Positions 12,595 through 26,100 of a stretch of 64,000 nt of DNA are shown one piece after another. The notes beneath the pieces are model-generated. The model saw nothing but the letters and a program-made list of their open reading frames with translations, did no database searches and had not been told where the DNA came from. The stretch is taken from contig QEOQ01000214.1 in the NCBI GenBank assembly GCA_010279815.1, positions 641,381 to 705,380 of the forward strand, read 5' to 3'. The position numbers and the translations under genes are program-made. Position 1 is the stretch's first letter, and each line of letters opens with the position of its first letter. Source of the stretch: Brachionus plicatilis. Lineage: Eukaryota; Rotifera; Eurotatoria; Ploima; Brachionidae.

Positions 12595-15180
12595 TCCTAC
12601 CTCAGATTGTTTTGTTTCAATTTGATCTATTTTGTTGAGCAAGCTTTCTCTTTTCTCTGTTACATTATCACCAGAATTGGTGGGTTCTAATTTTTTATCT
12701 TCATTTTTGTCTTCTATCTGTTGATTATTTACTTGTGTTTTTTGTATTTCATTTTCGTTTACGACAATTTTTTCCCATTCATCACCTTGAATCGGAAAAA
12801 ATATAAAACTTATGTCATATGAAATAAAAAATAATTAATATTTTTAAGACGCTATTAAGTAAATATATTAAAAATACCAGACTTGTTTTTAAGTCACAGT
12901 TTTAAGTCTAAGTCACAAAAATTTAAGTCAAAGTTATGACTTGACTTAAATTTTTTTTATTTTTTTCAAGNNNNNNNNNNNNNNNNNNNNNNNNNNNNNN
13001 NNNNNNNNNNNNNNNNNNNNNNNNNNNNNNNNNNNNNNNNNNNNNNNNNNNNNNNNNNNNNNNNNNNNNNNNNNNNNNNNNNNNNNNNNNNNNNNNNNNN
13101 NNNNNNNNNNNNNNNNNNNNNNNNNNNNNNNNNNNNNNNNNNNNNNNNNNNNNNNNNNNNNNNNNNNNNNNNNNNNNNNNNNNNNNNNNNNNNNNNNNNN
13201 NNNNNNNNNNNNNNNNNNNNNNNNNNNNNNNNNNNNNNNNNNNNNNNNNNNNNNNNNNNNNNNNNNNNNNNNNNNNNNNNNNNNNNNNNNNNNNNNNNNN
13301 NNNNNNNNNNNNNNNNNNNNNNNNNNNNNNNNNNNNNNNNNNNNNNNNNNNNNNNNNNNNNNNNNNNNNNNNNNNNNNNNNNNNNNNNNNNNNNNNNNNN
13401 NNNNNNNNNNNNNNNNNNNNNNNNNNNNNNNNNNNNNNNNNNNNNNNNNNNNNNNNNNNNNNNNNNNNNNNNNNNNNNNNNNNNNNNNNNNNNNNNNNNN
13501 NNNNNNNNNNNNNNNNNNNNNNNNNNNNNNNNNNNNNNNNNNNNNNNNNNNNNNNNNNNNNNNNNNNNNNNNNNNNNNNNNNNNNNNNNNNNNNNNNNNN
13601 NNNNNNNNNNNNNNNNNNNNNNNNNNNNNNNNNNNNNNNNNNNNNNNNNNNNNNNNNNNNNNNNNNNNNNNNNNNNNNNNNNNNNNNNNNNNNNNNNNNN
13701 NNNNNNNNNNNNNNNNNNNNNNNNNNNNNNNNNNNNNNNNNNNNNNNNNNNNNNNNNNNNNNNNNNNNNNNNNNNNNNNNNNNNNNNNNNNNNNNNNNNN
13801 NNNNNNNNNNNNNNNNNNNNNNNNNNNNNNNNNNNNNNNNNNNNNNNNNNNNNNNNNNNNAAAAAAAAATTTAAGTCAAGTCATTGACTTGACTTGACTT
13901 AAGACTTGTGACTTAAAAACAACTCTGAAAAATACCAAGTCTTACTTTCATCATTTTTAATTTTCGATTGATTCGCATCTATCGTTCCTTCAAGGCTTTT
14001 GCTTATTTGGTTTGATTCATTAGTGTCTTCTGTATCAATTTTGAGAATTTTCGCTTCAGATGAATTTGTTTCATTTTCAATTAAACTATGATTTGTGTTG
14101 GAATCTTCAAAATTTTCATCCTCTAAACAAATCCATAGTAAGTTAAAATTTGGACAAAAAAATTTATAGATTACCGTCGTCCCAATCAGTTCCCTTTTCA
14201 TTATGTATTTCTGAATCTGCCTTTTCAATTAATTTTATTCGTTTCATGTGCTCTTCATTTAATAGATTAAGTCTGAAAAAATACCTTGCCCAAAATTCGA
14301 CATTCGATAAATTAGCAGGTACCTTATTGAAAATAAAATTAAAACTCTATCAAGAACTTAAGTTAAACAAAAAATTTAGAAAATAGGTTGTAGACTTTTT
14401 TTTTTATTTTAAGACTTAAAATTCGTAAATTTCAAAAACATTATTTTTAATTTTAATTTCTCATGTTAAAACATCTAATTGATATGTAATTTTGCGTACA
14501 ATTATAACTGAATATTTTCCCAATTACCAAATAAATTTTTGAAATTAGAAAAAAAATGTTAGCAAAAATTTATCTAAAATTTTTGATTTTTACATAAATA
14601 TCAGAAACTTTTAAATTAAATTTTTTAGGAGACAAATATTCTAAAAATACTTGAAATTTCTAATTAATAGATGTTAAATTACCACTTGTGAATATATGAG
14701 TCTCATTGTACTATTTTCAATTAATAATTTTGAAATTTCTTCTTTAAATTCGTCAGGATCAAAAACTTGCATCCATTTCGAATAGCCTGGATCCATAGGT
14801 TCAATTTTATAGGTCCCTTCATCGCATTTTAAATTTTCAATTTCTTTTCTTAATCTTTCATTCATTGAATTATTTGGAATTTTGTTTTCTTCTAAAGTCT
14901 TTGATGAAGTGCAACTTTCATCAGACAAATTCAGATTATGTTTTATCTCATTGAATGATTTTGCAATTGACTTTAAAAACGATTCACTATTGCTTTCACT
15001 CATATCATTGTTGGATTTATTACTAGATAAAAATAAATTCGATGCATCGTTGGACATTGTTGACTTAAATTCGGCTAGATCTCCCTTTATTACTTCAATT
15101 GCGTTTATAGATTTGTCTTTAGCTGATTTAACCAAGTTTTCCCACCAATTTGATTTTGAAGATTTATCGCTTTCAGACAT
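12523..15180 (-). CDS. BSDC1: BSD domain-containing protein 1
   Basis: Exons (minus strand): 14683-15180, 14175-14322, 13946-14122, 12601-12785, 12523-12546; all junctions are in phase. This gives about 343 residues, somewhat shorter than vertebrate BSDC1. The N-terminus has the family signature SNWWENLVKSAKDKS with IKGDLAEF. The BSD domain spans exons 1-2, with DPDEFKEEISKLL, IYSQVVPANLS and the hallmark VEFWARYFFR. A long acidic, Ser/Asn-rich linker follows, then the conserved C-terminus VDWEEWE (EWEDWE in vertebrates). The biochemical role of BSDC1 is poorly known; BSD domains are helical modules also seen in TFIIH p62 and synapse-associated proteins. The intron between 13945 and 12786 contains a foldback transposon and an assembly gap, so an additional exon in the gap cannot be excluded. 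The last exon is duplicated at 12242-12265. Confidence 0.93.
12878..13927. mobile_element. hAT-like foldback element enclosing an assembly gap
   Basis: Inverted ends CAGACTTGTTTTTAAGTCAC (left) and, read inward from the right, CAGAGTTGTTTTTAAGTCAC match at 19 of 20 bases. They are flanked by an 8-bp direct repeat AAAAATAC (12870-12877 and 13928-13935). A CAGAG terminus with an 8-bp target duplication is typical of hAT transposons. Just inside both ends the DNA is made of AAGTC/GACTT units, so the arms are strongly self-complementary. The interior 12971-13860 is 890 N, presumably unassembled because of the palindrome. The right end stops 10 bp inside the BSDC1 intron, leaving donor GTAAGA intact. 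A related right end is at 42670-42702. Confidence 0.75.
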
Positions 15181-16428
15181 ATTGTCTTTGTTTTAATTTT
15201 TTTAAATAAAGATAAAATAATAACTTCAATTCGGCAGTAATGAAATATTTTTATAAAATCATTTTAAAAATAAATTAATGTAATTATTATAATTTTATGC
15301 TAGCATATTTTATTAATTCTAATAATAATGTAAAATATACAAAAATTTCTAAAATTAAGACGAATTCAAATGAAGGTAAAAAAGGTTTTAATTAAAACTT
15401 TTTTAATTATTGCGAATAACTAGTTAACCGTGACGAGCTTTATGAGTTGAAAATGCTTTGAAATAAAAGATGATAGAGATTATTTTCGAGAATTTGATGT
15501 TTAAAACTAACAAAAATGTATCAAAAAAAACAATTAATATTAATTAATAAATTTATTTTAAAAAGATTTTTGTTTAAATTTTTCGTGTAAATAAAATATT
15601 AACAGTTTTGAAATTTAATCGAAAAATCATTTGCATAATTTTAGAAAATTAAAGAAAAAGTATTTTAATTTTATTTTCAAGTAATTATTTTTTAGGACTT
15701 TGAATTAGTTTTCAAAGCTTTTGAATGTTATTTTGGATTTTTTTATAAACATTTCCCAGTTCAGCTTTTACTATTAATCAGGTCAATAATGAAGAAGTAT
15801 TGAAATATTCGGGTTATTAGATAAATCAAAACTGAGAAAAGTGATTTGAGAAAATTATTCATTATATCTTTTAAAATACAAAAATTTAATTTTCATGAAA
15901 ATTATTCAACTATTTGTATTCAATTCAACATTTTCATTTATTTTTTAAATTGTTTTTTAAATTGAGACTTAAAAGTATTGTAAAGTTAGAAAAAAAAATA
16001 ATTTAATTGCGTTTTATTTTTAAATAAATTAAATTAAAGAGGAAAATTTTGTTACTATAATTTATTTATTTATTGACAATACTCAAGAAAAGATATCTAT
16101 ATTTTTTTTATTTTTATTTTTATTTTATTACAATTTCTTTAGGTGAAAATCTTTTGCTTTGTTGATAGCTTCGTCGAAGTTGTTCTCTAGCTAACAATCT
16201 TTTAAGATTATCATTTATGTTGTAAAATATTTTAATAAAGTATGATTTTGTATTAACAAGAATTTTTTGGTAATTTATCATCAAAACATATCAATCAAGA
16301 CCCTTTTTTAAAAATTGAGATTATTTTGTTTAAAATTATTTCAAAGTTATCATTTTTGTTAATTATTAAACAGAAAAGTTGGAAATTGTTATTTTTACGT
16401 TCAATTTTATTTTTGTGTATTTTTATTT

Positions 16429-16466
<38 letters not shown>

Positions 16467-17193
16467 GCTACAGCAGACTAACTGCGGAGAAAGGCAATAA
16501 GTAGCCTCACTATGGTAGCTGTCTGGTTTTAACATAATCCTTATAATGATAAAATTATGTTAATAAAAAAAATTAATTATTTTAGTTTCAAATATTTATC
16601 AAGTTTGTTTTGAAATTCATTTTGAATTTTGCATTATCAACTTGAAAATATACTTAAAAATTTGGGTCATTTGTTTTAATTGAAAAAAAGATGAATAAAT
16701 TTAAGTTTTTATTATAAAAGCAAATAAAATTTATAATTTTCTTATATGACATATAGTCTATTTTTAGGATTTATTAAAAATTTATCAATTGTCATGGTTT
16801 ATTTTTATTGTCGGAAAAAAATTATATTGTACGACGCTTAGATATGAGAATTAAACAAGTCTAATTTAGAAAATAAATTGGTTAAATGTTTTTAAATGCT
16901 CTACATAGCATACAAGCTTTCAATATACATTATTCAACTTTAGTAGATTCAACTTGATGAAATTTTTCGATGTTTCATTTCAAATATTGTAATTCAATTT
17001 TTATTCTGATATAAAATTACTGATTTTGTTTTGACACAAGAAGATTATAGTTCAAAAGATGCAGCAATTCTTTCCACATAAAAATTGTTAAATAAATTAC
17101 ATTTCATCATTGTCATGATTTCTTTTTTTTGTTTTTCTTATTTTCTAATATCAATTCAGCATGAGTGATATAAAAGTATCCTTTTAAATTAAA
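15181..17193. other. Intergenic spacer between KANK and BSDC1
   Basis: AT-rich, no gene seen. It should hold the BSDC1 promoter (right after 15180) and the KANK 3' UTR. One retroposon copy of the (TAA)n-tailed family lies in reverse orientation at about 16435-16545. A low-complexity T/A run is at 16095-16135. Confidence 0.5.
16435..16545 (-). mobile_element. Short retroposon 3' end, (TAA)n tail, family copy 2
   Basis: Read on the minus strand: CAGCTACCATAGTGAGGCTA, CTCCGCAGTTAGTCTGCTGT, AGCTTTTT and then about ten ATT units. It has the same order of motifs as the copies at 3225 and 37110, but is more diverged in the middle. The pure (AAT)n tail at 16433-16462 is the longest of the three. Confidence 0.55.
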
Positions 17194-20100
17194 TTACTTG
17201 ATTGATCCAGCGCTTCCGATTCGAGGACGAGTCTTTGAGAATTGAATTGCAGGGTGATGAGATCGTAATTTTGTACTATGTGCATATAATAAGACAATTA
17301 TATCATTTCGATTTTTATTTTTGGCAATTTCGAAAGCAGTTTCTCCATCCTTTTTGAAATAAATATAAAATTAATGAAAACAATAACATTATTTTTATTT
17401 TATAACATGAAAATATATTTGATAATATATTTTATTTGACAAGATTCGGTAAAAATAACAGGAAAAGAAGATTAAATTAAGATTTTTAATTTTTTCAATT
17501 TTTACGGTCTACCAAACATGAATGAATTTTTTCTTATGTTTTTCTACTGTTTATCAATTTTTTGTATGTAATTTGTAAATAATCAAGCATAAACATAAAC
17601 GTAGAATTTAAACTTTAAATTTTAAACTCAATATTTATTTTATTATTTTATTAATTTTCTACAAAGTTTTTTTGAAATCTGTAAATTCTTTAGACTAAAA
17701 TAGGTTCGCTAAACTTTCAAATAGCTGACCCAAGGGCCTCTTGAAGTCAATAATAAATTCAAAATATCATTTCAATTCAAAGAGTTTATCATCAGATATT
17801 AAAATTAATCTTTGAATTAATTTAAATAATTTTAATGTAACATGCTTTGAATGCTATTAGAAGATTTAGAAAATAAAAAAAAAATAATTTTTCTCAACGA
17901 TTTTTAAATTTGAATTTAAAAACTGTTTTAAGTAGAGTTTATTTTTAAATTTTTTTATTTCAAATGTATTTGAATCTAGCATTCTAAGTTAAAAATTAAA
18001 ATTTAAAAACGAATCTCAAATATTAAATTCCAAATAAGTAATAAAATGAAAAGATCGATCTTTGTTACAAATATTTTTGAAATAAAAAATTGATTTTATT
18101 TTTTAAATCTTCATAACATGGGCATTGTGAAATTTGGTACAAAAAATAAAAACAAAATATTAAAAATTCCTAAGCTTAAGTTCTGAAGTACCTAAACATG
18201 TTCTGTAAATTGTAGCAGCTGATACATCCTTTGTACCATCAATATACTGATTCTGCAAAACTCTGCAAAATAGCATTGTGAATTATAGTACAAAAAACAA
18301 AAAAAAAAACATAAAAAACGCCAGAACTTAATTAATGAAGATTTAAAAACATTTTTTAGGCGGTCCAGATTAAAGGTCTGGCGTTTTTTATGTTTTGTTT
18401 TTGTTTTTTGTACTATAATTCACAATGCTATTTTGCAGAGTTTTGCAGAATCAGTATATTGATGGTACAAAGGATGTATCAGCTGCTACAATTTACAGAA
18501 CATGTTTTGGTACTTCAGAACTTAAGCTTTGGAATTTTTAATATTTTGTTTTTATTTTTTGTACCAAATTTCACAATGTAAAGCATGTTATATTAAATTT
18601 ATTTAAAATTAATTCAAAGATTAATTTTAATATCCAATTATAAACTCTTTGAGTTGGAAAATTGAAGTTTGAGATCAAAAGATCAAAATCTAAATTTTAA
18701 TATTTTTTTTAATAAAAGAGAAAAAATAAATTTTTTCAAAAGCAATTACTTGACATGTCATGTCAATTTTATTTTCATATTTAAAATTTTAAAATGTCCC
18801 TTTTTATTGAACTTTATTAGGTTTAAATATTTTAATTGATTTTAATGAAAACTTACTTTAAAGACAAAAAAATTGACTTTTTTAAAATTTAAAATTTATT
18901 AAAGTAGAGAAATAAAAAATTTTTTCAGTTTGAATGAATGGATATAAAAGCTATAAATTTGAATTTGTTAATTAACTTAACCTGAATTATTTATATTATT
19001 GATTGTTTTTGTTAAATAAATTAGAGATCGATCATTTTGATATTAATTTGATAATGAAACATTATTAGACATAACATGTCTAGTAATGTTTAGTATTTAT
19101 TTCTTAGAAATTATTAAAATCATTAGATTTTTTAAGCTTTAAAATTTTAAATGATCGTTTTAATCTTAAAATTTGATCTGAAACTTCAATTTGCCTTTGA
19201 GTTGACCATTAACTTCAAGATTGCGACCCAAGAGTCATTAATTACTTAAAAAATAAATAAATAAATAAACTGAATTACATTTAAGAAGAAAATTTTTTTA
19301 TGATATAATTACTCATGTTACGACTCTAAATGTAAGTGCACCAAGTAGCACTCACAAAATTAATTTTAAACTAATACTAAATAAATTATCACAGACTTGT
19401 GGTTAAGTACTGTTCTTTTGTAGCGAAAGTTCAAAATCCCTGATTTGATTGGGTTTAGATTTTGTTTTTTCTATAAAAAAAAATTTCTCTTACATTGTCT
19501 TTTATATCGGGATCACAATTAGTATTATCAAGAAGCAATCGAACTATGTCGATATGACCATGTTCGCATGCTGCCATCAGAGCTGTTGAACCTTCTTTAT
19601 CCTGGGCGTTGCAATCGGCCGAACTTTCTAGTAAAAGTGCTACCGTATCTTTGTTGCCATGTCTAACAGCAAGCATTAAAGCTGTTTGACCGCTATCTGT
19701 AGACTTTATATTAACATTTCCCTCTGAAAATAATCTTTTTAGTGTTAAACGTTCAAAGTCATCTTTTATTGGTACAACAGCCGCAAGCATAATCGATGTA
19801 TAGCCAGCTTTGTTTTGTGAATTAACATCGCAAACTTTTGAATCTAGAAGCAAATTAACAATCTCAAAATTTCCCGTTGATACAGAATAATGTAGGGCTG
19901 TGTTGTGCTAAAAAAATAAATTTAGACATTTTTTACATTTTATTTAATTAAATTGATTTACGTTTAGATCAGCCATATTTACAATGCGTTCAAGCAACAA
20001 GTTTGAAAATCTTGAATAAAATGCATTTAGATGTTCCTCAACAAGTATAGGATCAGAGTCCTTTTGTGCTGCTAATTTAAACCAATCTTGTTGGATTAAA

Positions 20101-23100
20101 TTAAGCGCTTTTGCCTAAATGATTGAATTTAAAAATGGATTCATTATATTGATCTGAATGCACTCACCACTTTATTTTTATCAGCTTTCAATGGTTCGTA
20201 CAAAGAATCATTTAAAATTGCACAAGCTATATGAAGCTCCAATTCCAGTTCAAAGCTAAAAAAAAAAGAAATTTTAAAATTTAGAAAATTTTATCAAAAA
20301 ATCATCAAAACACGAACAAACTTTGAATAATAACATGCTTTTGTTTAGATGAGGTAGAAAAAAAAAACCACTATGGAATAAACATATAAAAAGAGCAAAT
20401 TAAGAATGATTCATATCAAATGATCAAACTAAGCCATTATTTTTTTTACAAATTTTTATTTGATTTTAATAAATCATCAGTTTGTTGAGTAAATCAAAGT
20501 ATGCTTAAATTCTTCAAAATAGAGAAGCAGAACTTTTCCAAAATTTAATTGACCACTTCTATGATGATTTTTAGTCATTTAATTTTAATTATATCCCTCT
20601 ATTTTGAAATTGATGCAAAAATTAACTCAAATTTGATTGAAAATAAACTGTAAATTATTTAAATTTTTCTTTAAAGATTTATTTTACATCTCTGGGACAT
20701 AGTTGCATTTTTTTTCTACTACATTCTTTATACTAACAATCAATGAAATTAAATAATTAAATAACTTTTTTTTAAAAATATTGTTATTTAATAGACATTT
20801 CTTACTCATTATTGCTTGAACTTTCTTCATCTTTAATATGTGATAGACTTAATAAAAGTAAATTTTAGTTTACTAAATAAACAAACAAAAAATTTCATTA
20901 ATGCAATTGTCATATCATTAACTAGTGCAGAGATCAAATTTAGCACACAAATTGTTTTAGTCCATATAATATAAATCAATTATAAAACTAAAAGTATTAA
21001 AAATAAGTGTAAATATCATGATATCATTTTAAATTAATATCAAATCTCATTTATTAAAATAAGTTAAAATATTTTAAGTGATTCTTTAAGTTTTTCACTT
21101 AAGATTTCAGTGATTTTATTTCTAACTATTGAATAGATAATTTCATCGTATTTTATCACATTACATTTTCATCATTGTTTAATTTCTTTTTTTTAATTCT
21201 TAGTCTTAGTTTATTTTATTACAAAAATTAACATATTACCTTTTGGGTTCCTGAACTTCTTCGACATCTTTTTTTTCAGAATCGCAAACACTACTTTTAA
21301 TTTTAAAAATTTTACTTCAAATTTTTAGATTAGATTCTTGGTTTAAAAATAAATGTATTACCTTCTAGTTTCACTCTCATTTTTACTATATAAATCATGT
21401 TCTTCATCTTCGAACGTATCTTTCATGTTGTCATTTTCATTGTTGCTGTTTTCAATCTCCAAATTATCACCGCCCAGATTTTTATCAAAACTTTCATCTT
21501 GTCCATAATCAGTTTCTCTTAAATAAATAGTTTAAATAAACTTTAGATTTTAATTATTAGGAATTTCACACGAAAATAAGCGGAATTAAATTTTGTTTCG
21601 TTGGGTTTAGGAAAATAGGCTTGTGCTTTTTATAATTATATAAAGTTGTTATTTAAATGTCAATTAATTTTTTTTTTTTGAATGAATAAAACTCAGATTA
21701 TAATTTAAAATCTTTATTTCTTCATAAATTTACAGACGCATCTCGCTTTAATTACAAAAGGCGTAACTTTTTTTTGAACTAATTTGTAAATAACGAAATT
21801 TTAGGTTATGCTATGTGTAAATTTACACTCGGAAAAAAAAATTATATTATTTCACAAAAATGGATCTGATAGATAAATGTAAATATTATGGGTATGTTAC
21901 TGAGTTGGAATTTGAGACGTCCAAGAAAAATAACACAGTTTTCGAAGAACTTAAAAAAGTGTTCAATAAGCAGGAGCGCCAAACAGAGAGCATTTATGGT
22001 CTTTTAAGATACAATAGGATAAATTAAACATGAAATTTCTGTGTAATTATTTTACTCTAATTTAAATGTCTAAAATAATTGAACTATTTTTGTTTGTTTT
22101 ATTTTTTTTTATACTTAAATTTTATTCTTTTATACTCATTTACTCAATTTTTTCTACAATTGTTTTTTTTTTTTATTTATCTAATAGGAGAATTTTAAAA
22201 ATACAACGCCACCTTATTTGACAGGGCGTTGAGCAAGTGGTCGAATGACGGCCTCAGCCTAAGAGCATAATAAATAAATAAATAAATATTTCACAAAAAT
22301 CAAAATATAAATAAGATGCTAAATACTTAAAATTTATAAACACTTACGTTTCTAAAATTTCATTTTCGCCAAAGGTTAAAGCCTTTCCTGAAGTTTTGTT
22401 TAGTTTGTAGGATGAACAGACAGCACTTGGTTTAAGTATACTCTTTGGGTTTTTAGATTCCAATCTAAAAAATTTATATATTATTTAATAAATTTAAATG
22501 CGATTTCATTCCAATTAATTAAGATTTTCGCATACTTGAAATTTGAAATTAATCAATTCATATACGAATTAATTGATTTCAGATTAATTAGAAGGGTCTT
22601 GTAAAAAGCTGATTCTTGAGATGTTAGGATTTAGTGAAGTGAGGAGTATTGGAGCTGAATAAATTATAGAATAATAATAAAATTTGTATTCAAGGTACTT
22701 TGAATAAATTTAAAAAGTTAACTTTAAAAATTTGACTTGAGTTTAAAACTCAAATTTCTTTTCTTATTAACTCAAGTCTTTTTTTTAACTAATTCAATAA
22801 AATGTTTTATGATTAAAAAAGTTACTTGAATTAAACAATTTAAGCCTATTTTATTTTCATCTTTTATCAAATAAATTGATAGCAAAATAAACTTTTGGTA
22901 ATTGTATTTATAAAATATTTACTTTCTTCGGTCAATTTAAGTTTATATTCTAAAATTCAAGTAGAAAGTTGTCAAATTCATTTTATTATTATTTACAGTT
23001 CAAGACTTAATTTTTGATTTGATTTTCAGTTCCGCTAAAATACAGAAAAAGTTCAAATAATAGAAAAAGCTTTTATTGTTATCATTTTTCTTTGAAATAA

Positions 23101-26100
23101 CAGATGAAAATACAATAGGCTTAAATTGTTTAATTCCAATTTAAAAAAAATTTAATTCAAGTCACCTTTTTCATCATAAAACATTTCATTGAGTTAGTTA
23201 TAAAAAAAGCTTGAGTTAATAAGAAAAGAAATTTGAGTTAACTATTTTCGTTATAAACTCAAGTCAAATTTTCACTCTAGTTAACATTTTACAGTAAACT
23301 TTTTAACTTTATTCAATCTCTGAAATTTTTTGCGATTACTTTTGTTCCTCAATGGTCAAATACTTATTTTGTAGATGAAATAAAGTTTAGCAAGTTTTGT
23401 TTCACCTAATGCGCAAGTCTGTTTTAAGTCGCGCTATTTAAAAGTATTAAAAATAAAACGCAATTATTTAGCACAATTCTTTTTTTTTTTCAAGTGGGAC
23501 TGAACTCGATATTGACACAGAAGTGCCCCGGGTATTGACGGAGTCACATTAGTAATGTTGAAAGCTGATGGCAGGATCACAATAGGGATATCACAAGAAC
23601 TCTTAAGCAAAATATGGCGGAAATAAATTATACAAGAGGACTGGTCTGAAGCCCTAATAGTCAAGCTGGCAAAGAAAGTTAACAAAATGATTTTTGACAA
23701 TTGGCAAGGAATAACACTGCTACCAATAGCAAGCAAGGCACTCTGCAGCATAATTCTAGAAAAAATCATCAACTCCTTGGATGTTTTACTTAGAGAAGAA
23801 CAATAAGAATTTAGACGAGCTGGAGCATGAACCAGATATTTGCACTTAGGAACATCATAGAACAAAGTCTGGAATTGAATAGCCCCTTGTATCTTAACTT
23901 CATTTACTTAAACAAAGCTTTTGATAGCATAGACAGAGAGACCTTGTGAGCCATATTAAGATCTTATGACCTGCCACAGAAGATAGTTAACTTGATAAAA
24001 TAAACACCAAATTGATCATCATAGATGGGACACAAATCGAGTGTGTAAGCTAATTCACATGCTTAGGAAGCACCATCAGTACAGCGTTGGGAACACACAG
24101 AGAGATTAAGAATATACTTGCTATAGCAAAGAGGGCCTTTGCTAGACTCTGACCAGTATGACGGAAGTCAAACAGCTACAGCATGGTAACAAAACTTAAA
24201 TTGTACAACACTGTAGTCTGCGCAACATTGATGTACGAAAGCGAATTTTTGGGGATGTGTGAATCTGACAGGAAAGTCTGAACACCTTCCACAATAGAAG
24301 CCTGCAGAGGATTCTCATGATACACTGACCTGAGATGTTTTCTAATGCTGACCTATACATAAGAACAAATTCAAAACCATTAAGTCAATGTATTAAGAGT
24401 AAAAGACAGCGATGGCTTGGGCATGTACCTAGAATGAAAGAAACACGGATACCAAAAAAAGCCCTTCAATGGACACCTCAAGGGCTAACTAAGATAGGAC
24501 GACCATCAGTAACATGGAGGTAAACAATCACGAGAGAGTTCATCGAAATGGGAATGAAATGAGGAGAAGCGATGGTAAAGGCAAAAGATCGACTTGAGTG
24601 GAAATCAAAAGTAATGACCGTATGCTCTGCAAGGAGTGAATAAGGAAAAATAGAAGAAACAAAAATATTGCACACATTTTTCAAACTTTCGTATAAGGTG
24701 ATACAAAAGTTGTTTCACTTTGTTTCATCTGCAGAACAAGTAAATGACGATTGGAACAAAAGTTATAGAATTTTTTATTGTTTTTGTATTGGAAGTTTAG
24801 TATGAAATTTCACAATGGCTGTGCATTTTTCTTCTGTTCGATTTTTTTTAATTTTTCTCTCTCAGTTTTTAGAGAACAAGAGGACAGAAAAAACAAAAAC
24901 CTAAGACTTTTCTTATTTTCTATCTCATAAAAAAACATTAATGGTAATTACTTTTCTGAGGCATTTTTTTCTTCAATTTTTTCTCGAGGCAAATTTTTTA
25001 TCTCATCATTTTGAGTGTATGACGCATTTTTATAAGTTGAGGAAAAAAATTGACTCTGCAAAATTGGTGGTTTAGTGTTAACTTTTTGTTCTCTAATTAT
25101 TGGTATTGTTATTTCGTTGCAATCGTAGTTGATTTGTGCTTTGTTTGACCAAGTGGCCATTTCACTTGCTTTGTCGCCAGCCTTGTTTGAAACTGAGCTG
25201 CTTACTTTGACAGTGTCTTCGATTGTTCGTTTATTTCTGTCACTCTTGAGTATTCTGTGGTGTTCGAATTCTGATTGACGTTTTAGTTTTACAATTGAAT
25301 CAGTTTCATGTGAACTGGTTTTTATTTGCGAAATATTCGAGTCAGACGAACAATTTACGTTGGCAGTAACTGTGGAAATACTTGTCGAATTGTTGATATT
25401 ATCATAGGACTTTGCTTCTACATTTGAGTTTTGGCATTTGACTTTTTGCACTTTTTCATTTTTAAATCTCTCCTCCATTTGACTTAGTTGTAATTTTAAG
25501 TTTTCGTTCACTATTTTGAGCTTGTCTCTTTCGCTCTCAATATTGTGAATTTGCATTTGTTGGCTCTGGTGCTGAGTCTGATGCTGAGTCTGGTGTTGGT
25601 GGGCACAATCAAATGTTTGAGACGACTTGTCCAAATAGGAAAAGCCTGCTGCCGTTGAACTTTCTCTGGTTGCTATTTGATCTGTGCTTATTTGTTTGTT
25701 ACTTGTTCTAATCTGTTCCATGCTGGAAAAACTATTTTTGACTAAATTGTCGCCAAAACGAGTGTTGTAGTCGGCTGACACACAGACGTTTTTTGTGAGC
25801 TTGGGCTTTTTGAGCTGGTCCAACTGTTCGATGAGCCTTAGTTTTTCTGCATCATCCAATTGAGCCATGGAAAAAGAGTCCTTCATAACTGGCCGAGACA
25901 AGTTCTCCGTAAAATTGACGTAAATGTTGGCGTCTTTTTGCTGAGGCTTTGAATCAAGCTCGACTCCTATTGACACATCTCTAAACTTTTTCATTTCTTT
26001 GTCCAAGTCACATTTGAGACTGACGTCACGGTAGCTTTTTTTCTCGAACATGTCGCAGCCCAGCGACACATCTCGACACTCTTTTTGATCAAGTCGACAC

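Noticed and set aside
18390..18581. 63-codon open frame on the right arm of the family A palindrome
   Set aside because: Cys/Phe-rich product of a transposon arm; the same arm elsewhere is not open.
21860..22027. 55-codon frame as an independent small gene
   Set aside because: Lies inside a retroposon bounded by a 14-bp target duplication, and its ATG overlaps the target site; more likely a truncated LINE ORF end.
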